Shown one piece after another: positions 5,938 to 9,530 of a stretch of 9,530 nucleotides of DNA (position 1 is its first letter; each line of letters begins with the position of its first letter). The notes under the pieces were generated by a model, which ran no database searches, had not been told where the DNA came from, and saw only the letters and a program-made list of their open reading frames with translations. Made by a program: the position numbers and the translations under genes. This DNA is from Candidatus Acidiferrales bacterium. Lineage in GTDB: Bacteria; Acidobacteriota; Terriglobia; Acidiferrales; UBA7541. The stretch covers positions 1 to 9,530 of the forward strand of contig JASHWB010000472.1 of NCBI GenBank assembly GCA_030044295.1, in the 5' to 3' direction.

Positions 5938-6741
5938 TTAGCGCTGCGCGCGATCCCGCTGCACTGCTTCATCGATCAACGAATCGAGTTCGTGGCGCGT
6001 AAGCGAGATTCGCTCCGATCCATTGAAGCCGCCGCTCGCGGCATGCAGGCCGGCAGCAGGAGCCCTCGAACTCGCGCCGTATTGCGCGCGGGCGAGGACC
6101 AGTTTCTCGAGCTCCGCGCCGGAGAGTAGTTTCTGTCCGCCTAGCAGCTCTGTGACGAGCGCCACGTGAGCGAAATGCTCCGTAGTCTCCATTCGCATAA
6201 ACGCGGTCAGCAAATCGGGGCCATACGTGACCACACCGTGATTGGCCATCAGGATCGCGTCGTGCTGTTTTACGTAAGGCTCGATCGCGTCGCTCAGCTC
6301 AGGTGTCCCCGGCGTTCCGTAGGGCGCGAGTGGTACTTCTCCAAGCGTGACGATTAGCTCACACAAGATCGGCTTATCGAGCGCAACTCCGGCTGCGGCA
6401 AATCCCGTGGCGGTGGGCGGATGCGCGTGACACACGGCGTTCACATCCGGCCGCAAGCGGTAAATTAGCAAGTGCATCGCAATTTCCGAAGAGGCTTCTC
6501 TTGTACCCGAGACGCGGCGCCCCTCGAGATCGGTAACTACGAGGTCTTCCGGCGCCATCATTCCTTTGCTCATACAAGTCGGCGAAGTGAGAATGCGATC
6601 CGCATCGAGGCGCACCGAAATGTTACCGTCCGTCGAGGCGACGAAGCCGCGGTCGTGAATCCAGCGGCCGACCCCGCAAATATCGCTCCGATGCTGTTGC
6701 TCGGTTTTCTGGACGCCAGGCGACATGGACTCGGGAATCAT
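5938..6741 (-). CDS. Class II aldolase/adducin family protein (L-fuculose-phosphate aldolase-like)
   Basis: Members are zinc-dependent enzymes that cleave or isomerise sugar phosphates, for example L-fuculose-1-phosphate and L-ribulose-5-phosphate. The 267-residue product shows GNISVR (39-44) and TSPTCMSKG (52-60), which bind the phosphate; Glu86 in SSEIAMH at the catalytic acid/base position; and the zinc ligands His105 and His107 in HAHPP and His168 in MANHGVVTYG. All key residues are therefore present and the enzyme should be active. It is about 50 residues longer than the FucA core, the extra part (about 218-267) being an Ala/Gly/Ser-rich linker and a short helical end. The ATG at 6741 is supported by a Shine-Dalgarno at 6748-6753; an in-frame ATG at 6726 is possible. 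It follows gdhA by 34 bp and is probably cotranscribed. No sugar kinase or isomerase is adjacent, so the substrate cannot be named; related dehydratases such as MtnB share the fold. Confidence 0.9.
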   Translation of the reverse strand: MIPESMSPGVQKTEQQHRSDICGVGRWIHDRGFVASTDGNISVRLDADRILTSPTCMSKGMMAPEDLVVTDLEGRRVSGTREASSEIAMHLLIYRLRPDVNAVCHAHPPTATGFAAAGVALDKPILCELIVTLGEVPLAPYGTPGTPELSDAIEPYVKQHDAILMANHGVVTYGPDLLTAFMRMETTEHFAHVALVTELLGGQKLLSGAELEKLVLARAQYGASSRAPAAGLHAASGGFNGSERISLTRHELDSLIDEAVQRDRAQR

Positions 6742-6747
6742 AATTGT

Positions 6748-6753
6748 TCCTGC
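6748..6753 (-). promoter_or_regulatory. Shine-Dalgarno site of the class II aldolase
   Basis: GCAGGA on the minus strand, six bases before the ATG at 6741. It lies in the 34-bp space after the gdhA stop and supports this start over the in-frame ATG five codons further in. Confidence 0.6.
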
Positions 6754-6775
6754 CCACGGGCGTAGACCGGACGGG

Positions 6776-8044
6776 CTACGCGTAGAATCCGCGCAGTTTC
6801 AGCGCTCGCGCAACGCGATCGATGGCCAGGATATAGGCCGCAATCCGGTTATCGACTCCGTGTGTTTCCGCGTAGCGTACCACTTGATCGAAGCTTTGTT
6901 CCATCACATCTTGCAGCCGCTCGTTTACTTCGCGTTCGCGCCAGAAGAAGCCCTGCCGGTCCTGCACCCATTCGAAGTAGCTTACGGTGACTCCGCCAGC
7001 GTTTGCCAGAATGTCGGGAATGATGAAAATACCCTTCTGGCCGATCGTGGAATCCGCGTGCGAGGTAGTCGGGCCGTTCGCACCTTCGCAGAGTATCCGG
7101 CAATCGACGCGATGCGCGTTAGCGGCAGTAATCTGGTTTTCGGTTGCGGCGGGAATCAAAATATCGCATGGACGGAATAGCAGTTCCTGCGCGCCTAATT
7201 TTTCGCCGCCCGCCGGAAAGTCGGGCAGCTTTTTGTTTTGTCCGTACACCCATTCGTGCAGCTTCGGAATATCGAACCCTTTTTCGTTGTACAGAGCCCC
7301 ATGGATGTCCGCGACGCCAATGATTTTATAACCGGCTTCGTGCATGAGCGCCGCGACATTGGAACCGACGTTTCCGAAACCTTGCACGATCACGCGGCAT
7401 TGCTCGCGCTTTATTTTGAGTTTCGCGATGGCTTTGTCGCAGCAGATCATCACGCCGCGGCCGGTGGCTTCGCGGCGGCCTTGCGAGCCGCCCAGGTCGA
7501 GCGGCTTGCCCGTCACGACGGCAGTGGTAGCCTGCCGGACGTGCATCGCGTACGTGTCCATGACCCACGCCATCGTTTGTTCATTCGTGCCGATATCCGG
7601 CGCGGGCACATCGCGCTCTGGGCCAAACCAGTCAGCTAATTGAGCCGTGTAGCGGCGAACCAACCTTTCGAGCTCCGCCTTCGAAAGCTTTTCCGGATGG
7701 CAAATGACGCCGCCCTTCGCGCCGCCGAACGGAATGTTTACCACGCCGCACTTCCAGGTCATCCAGGCAGCGAGGGCCCGCACTTCGTCCAAGCTGACGT
7801 CTGGGGCAAAACGAATCCCGCCCTTCCCCGGCCCGCGCACCGTCGAGTGCAGCACGCGATAGCCGGTGAAAATCTGCATGTGCCCATTATCGAGCGCCAC
7901 CGGAATGTATACCGTGACCTCGCGCTCCGGGTACTTCATGTATTGGTAGAGTCCGGAATCGAGGCCTAGCTTGCGAGCGGCAATCTCGAAACGGGCTTCA
8001 GCCGATTCAAAAACGCTCATCTCGCCGGTTATGGGCGTGGGCAT
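6776..8044 (-). CDS. gdhA: Glutamate dehydrogenase (Glu/Leu/Phe/Val dehydrogenase family)
   Basis: The enzyme interconverts glutamate and 2-oxoglutarate plus ammonia with NAD(P), linking nitrogen assimilation to the TCA cycle; family members are cytoplasmic hexamers. The product is 422 residues, a usual length, and complete. The N-terminal substrate domain has GYRVLHSTVRGPGKGGIRF (about 61-79), the catalytic Lys110 in PFGGAKGG and Asp150 in VPAPDIGT. The coenzyme domain has the dinucleotide-binding loop GFGNVG (222-227), and Asp246 in GVADIHGALY at the end of the next strand, which hints at NAD over NADP but does not prove it. LANAGGVTVSYFEW and a helical C-terminus follow. The ATG at 8044 has an excellent Shine-Dalgarno. 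It lies 124 bp after gpmI and 34 bp before the aldolase, so it probably has its own promoter and heads a two-gene unit. Confidence 0.96.
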   Translation of the reverse strand: MPTPITGEMSVFESAEARFEIAARKLGLDSGLYQYMKYPEREVTVYIPVALDNGHMQIFTGYRVLHSTVRGPGKGGIRFAPDVSLDEVRALAAWMTWKCGVVNIPFGGAKGGVICHPEKLSKAELERLVRRYTAQLADWFGPERDVPAPDIGTNEQTMAWVMDTYAMHVRQATTAVVTGKPLDLGGSQGRREATGRGVMICCDKAIAKLKIKREQCRVIVQGFGNVGSNVAALMHEAGYKIIGVADIHGALYNEKGFDIPKLHEWVYGQNKKLPDFPAGGEKLGAQELLFRPCDILIPAATENQITAANAHRVDCRILCEGANGPTTSHADSTIGQKGIFIIPDILANAGGVTVSYFEWVQDRQGFFWREREVNERLQDVMEQSFDQVVRYAETHGVDNRIAAYILAIDRVARALKLRGFYA

Positions 8045-8049
8045 ATCAA

Positions 8050-8058
8050 CTCCTCCCC
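8050..8058 (-). promoter_or_regulatory. Strong Shine-Dalgarno site of gdhA
   Basis: GGGGAGGAG on the minus strand ends five bases before the ATG at 8044. It is the strongest ribosome-binding site in the window and predicts high translation of glutamate dehydrogenase. Confidence 0.85.
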
Positions 8059-8092
8059 TTTGTCAGATGAATTGGAAGGGGAAACGCATATC

Positions 8093-8136
8093 TCTGCAAT
8101 TCTTCAAATCGCAGGGAAAGATACAACTTTTGCAGA
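8093..8136. repeat. Spaced inverted repeat upstream of gdhA
   Basis: A perfect 7-bp inverted repeat, TCTGCAA at 8093-8099 and TTGCAGA at 8130-8136, with a 30-bp centre, lies in the gap between the gpmI stop and the gdhA start. It could be a pair of operator half-sites or a loose stem in the gdhA leader. No clear -35/-10 pair was found to place it relative to transcription, and 7 bp at this spacing can arise by chance. Confidence 0.3.
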
Positions 8137-8168
8137 ACAGAAGTACGAAAAATCGTCGGCCGGCGGCA

Positions 8169-9530
8169 TTAACGCCGCGCCCCGGCATTTCGCAGGTCGC
8201 GGCCGGTCATTTCGCGCGGCTCTACCGCGCCTGCCAGACCAAGGATCGTCGGAGCGATATCGCGCAGCGACCCACCTGACTTCAGCGGAGTTTTCGTGTC
8301 ATCAGTCACCAGCACCAATGGAACGGGATTTGTGGTGTGATACGTATGCGGGCCGCCGGTGACCGGATCGATCATGGTTTCCGCATTTCCGTGATCAGCG
8401 GTGATGATCCAGGCACCGCCGCGCGGCTTCAGGGCCTGATAGATCCGGCCCAGACATTCGTCGATCGTCTCGCAGGCCTTGATCGCCGCTTCGAACTTGC
8501 CGGAATGTCCCACCATATCGGCGTTGGCGAAATTCATGATGATGGCGTCAAATTCGCCTTTCTGGATCGCGTGAATTACCCCATCGGTAATTCCGGCCGC
8601 AGACATTTCTGGCTTCAGGTCGTACGTTGGCACTTTCGGAGAAGGAACCAGTAGCCGCTCTTCGCCGGGATACGGCTTCTCGACGCCGCCATTGAAAAAA
8701 TAGGTGACGTGCGCGTACTTCTCTGTTTCGGCCACGCGCAAGTTCTTATAGTTCAGTTCAGCGAACGCATTCGCCAAAATGTGCTCCAGCTTCTCCGGAG
8801 CGAGCAGGTAGCGCAGCCACGGCCACGTTTTTTCGTATTGGGTCATAGCCACAAAGCACAAATTCTTGGGCCGCTTTGGATCGGCGAATTTGTCGAATCC
8901 AGGTTCGATAAGTGCGCGCGTCATTTGCCGCGCCCGGTCGGCGCGGAAGTTAAAAAAGATAACGGCATCGTCGTCGCGGATGATCGCGCGCGGGGCAGGT
9001 GGCTTGCCGGGTGTCGCGGCCGTCGTAATCACCACGGGCTCGACAAATTCGTCCGTAACGCCCTTTTCGTAGCTCGCGCGCATTGCAGCCATCGGATCAC
9101 TAAATTTCGTGTCCGATTCACCGTGTACCACGGCGCGATAGGCGCGCTCGACGCGTTCCCAGCGGTTGTCGCGGTCCATCGCATAGTAACGGCCGCTGAC
9201 GCTGGCGATTTGCCCCACGCCGTATTCACGCATCTTTTGTTCGAGCGCGCGCAGGAAATCGATGCCGCTCTCGGGCGGCGTGTCGCGGCCGTCCGTGAAC
9301 GCGTGGACGAAAACGCGCTCGACCCTGTTTTCGCGCGCCATGCGCAACAGCGCGTAAAGGTGCTCGATGTGCGAGTGGACCCCACCATCGCTCACCAGGC
9401 CCATCAGGTGCAATTGGCGCTCGCGCCCGCTCTTCATCGCCTCCAGCAGTAGCGGGTGGCGCAGAAACTCTCCGCTGACGATCAGTTGGTCCACGCGGGT
9501 GATGTCCATCTGCACGATGCGCCCGGCGCC
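8169..9530 (-). CDS. gpmI: 2,3-bisphosphoglycerate-independent phosphoglycerate mutase (5' end outside window)
   Basis: GpmI interconverts 3- and 2-phosphoglycerate in glycolysis and gluconeogenesis, using two Mn ions and a phosphoserine intermediate. The 453 visible residues start in frame at the window edge with GAGRIVQMD, a typical internal family motif, so the true start and the N-terminal part with the nucleophilic Ser (about 60-85 residues) are missing. The mutase-type insert domain shows SDGGVHSH (Mn and substrate His), TDGRDTPP, SGRYYAMDRDNRWERV and the arginines of FNFRADRARQ. The phosphatase-like domain returns with VEKPYPGEE (substrate Lys), NFANADMVGHSG (metal Asp and His), ITADHGNAE (metal Asp and His) and the late His of GPHTYHTTN. 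All active-site residues in the visible part are kept, and it ends normally with EMTGRDLRN. An internal GTG at 9515 is not a start. gdhA follows 124 bp downstream. Confidence 0.97.
   Translation of the reverse strand, partial: GAGRIVQMDITRVDQLIVSGEFLRHPLLLEAMKSGRERQLHLMGLVSDGGVHSHIEHLYALLRMARENRVERVFVHAFTDGRDTPPESGIDFLRALEQKMREYGVGQIASVSGRYYAMDRDNRWERVERAYRAVVHGESDTKFSDPMAAMRASYEKGVTDEFVEPVVITTAATPGKPPAPRAIIRDDDAVIFFNFRADRARQMTRALIEPGFDKFADPKRPKNLCFVAMTQYEKTWPWLRYLLAPEKLEHILANAFAELNYKNLRVAETEKYAHVTYFFNGGVEKPYPGEERLLVPSPKVPTYDLKPEMSAAGITDGVIHAIQKGEFDAIIMNFANADMVGHSGKFEAAIKACETIDECLGRIYQALKPRGGAWIITADHGNAETMIDPVTGGPHTYHTTNPVPLVLVTDDTKTPLKSGGSLRDIAPTILGLAGAVEPREMTGRDLRNAGARR

Noticed and set aside
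8150..8175. Terminator after gpmI (GC-rich segment followed by five T on the minus strand)
   Set aside because: The GC-rich part is a near-palindrome with no room for a loop, so a stable hairpin directly before the T-run is not evident.
8709..9452. Long plus-strand ORF of 247 residues
   Set aside because: It is fully antisense to gpmI, whose motifs are unmistakable. Long antisense frames are common opposite GC-rich genes, and the translation has no recognisable domain.

Overview
The window is a compact stretch of bacterial chromosome of fairly high GC. All nine genes lie on the minus strand, so transcription runs from high to low coordinates. There is no tRNA, rRNA, CRISPR array, transposase, phage gene or plasmid function. 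Most products are conserved housekeeping proteins: glycolytic phosphoglycerate mutase, glutamate dehydrogenase, RuvA and the HslVU protease. Two genes code for less familiar envelope or exported proteins. The gene mix, the GC content, a fibronectin-III lipoprotein and a secreted LolA-like protein with a low-complexity tail would suit a soil-type Acidobacteriota genome. That placement is an inference from general character, not from any diagnostic marker.

Layout in transcription order. (1) 9530-8169: gpmI, cut at its 5' end by the window edge. (2) 8044-6776: gdhA, behind a 124-bp gap with a very strong Shine-Dalgarno and a spaced inverted repeat. (3) 6741-5938: a class II aldolase, 34 bp after gdhA and probably cotranscribed with it. 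(4) 5868-5257: ruvA, behind a 69-bp gap that holds a near-consensus sigma-70 promoter. (5) 5208-4399: a C26-family glutamine-amidotransferase-like hydrolase, 48 bp after ruvA. (6) 4183-3242: an exported LolA/LolB-like protein with a Ser/Asn/Gly tail, behind a 215-bp gap. (7) 3110-2559: hslV, behind a 131-bp gap that holds a TATAAT promoter. (8) 2562-1132: hslU, overlapping hslV by four bases. (9) 1114-1: a lipoprotein with FN3-like domains, 17 bp after hslU and running off the window.

How the genes work together: hslV, hslU and the FN3 lipoprotein look like one transcription unit, with the protease peptidase and unfoldase made in a coupled way. gdhA and the aldolase look like a second unit, and ruvA with the C26 hydrolase a possible third. 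The clearest non-routine signal is that the promoters of ruvA and hslV sit so close to the start codons that their mRNAs should be leaderless or nearly so, while gdhA, the aldolase and the LolA-like gene carry clear Shine-Dalgarno sites. I found no convincing new multi-gene system; the genes of unknown role are the FN3 lipoprotein attached to hslVU and the LolA-like exported protein.
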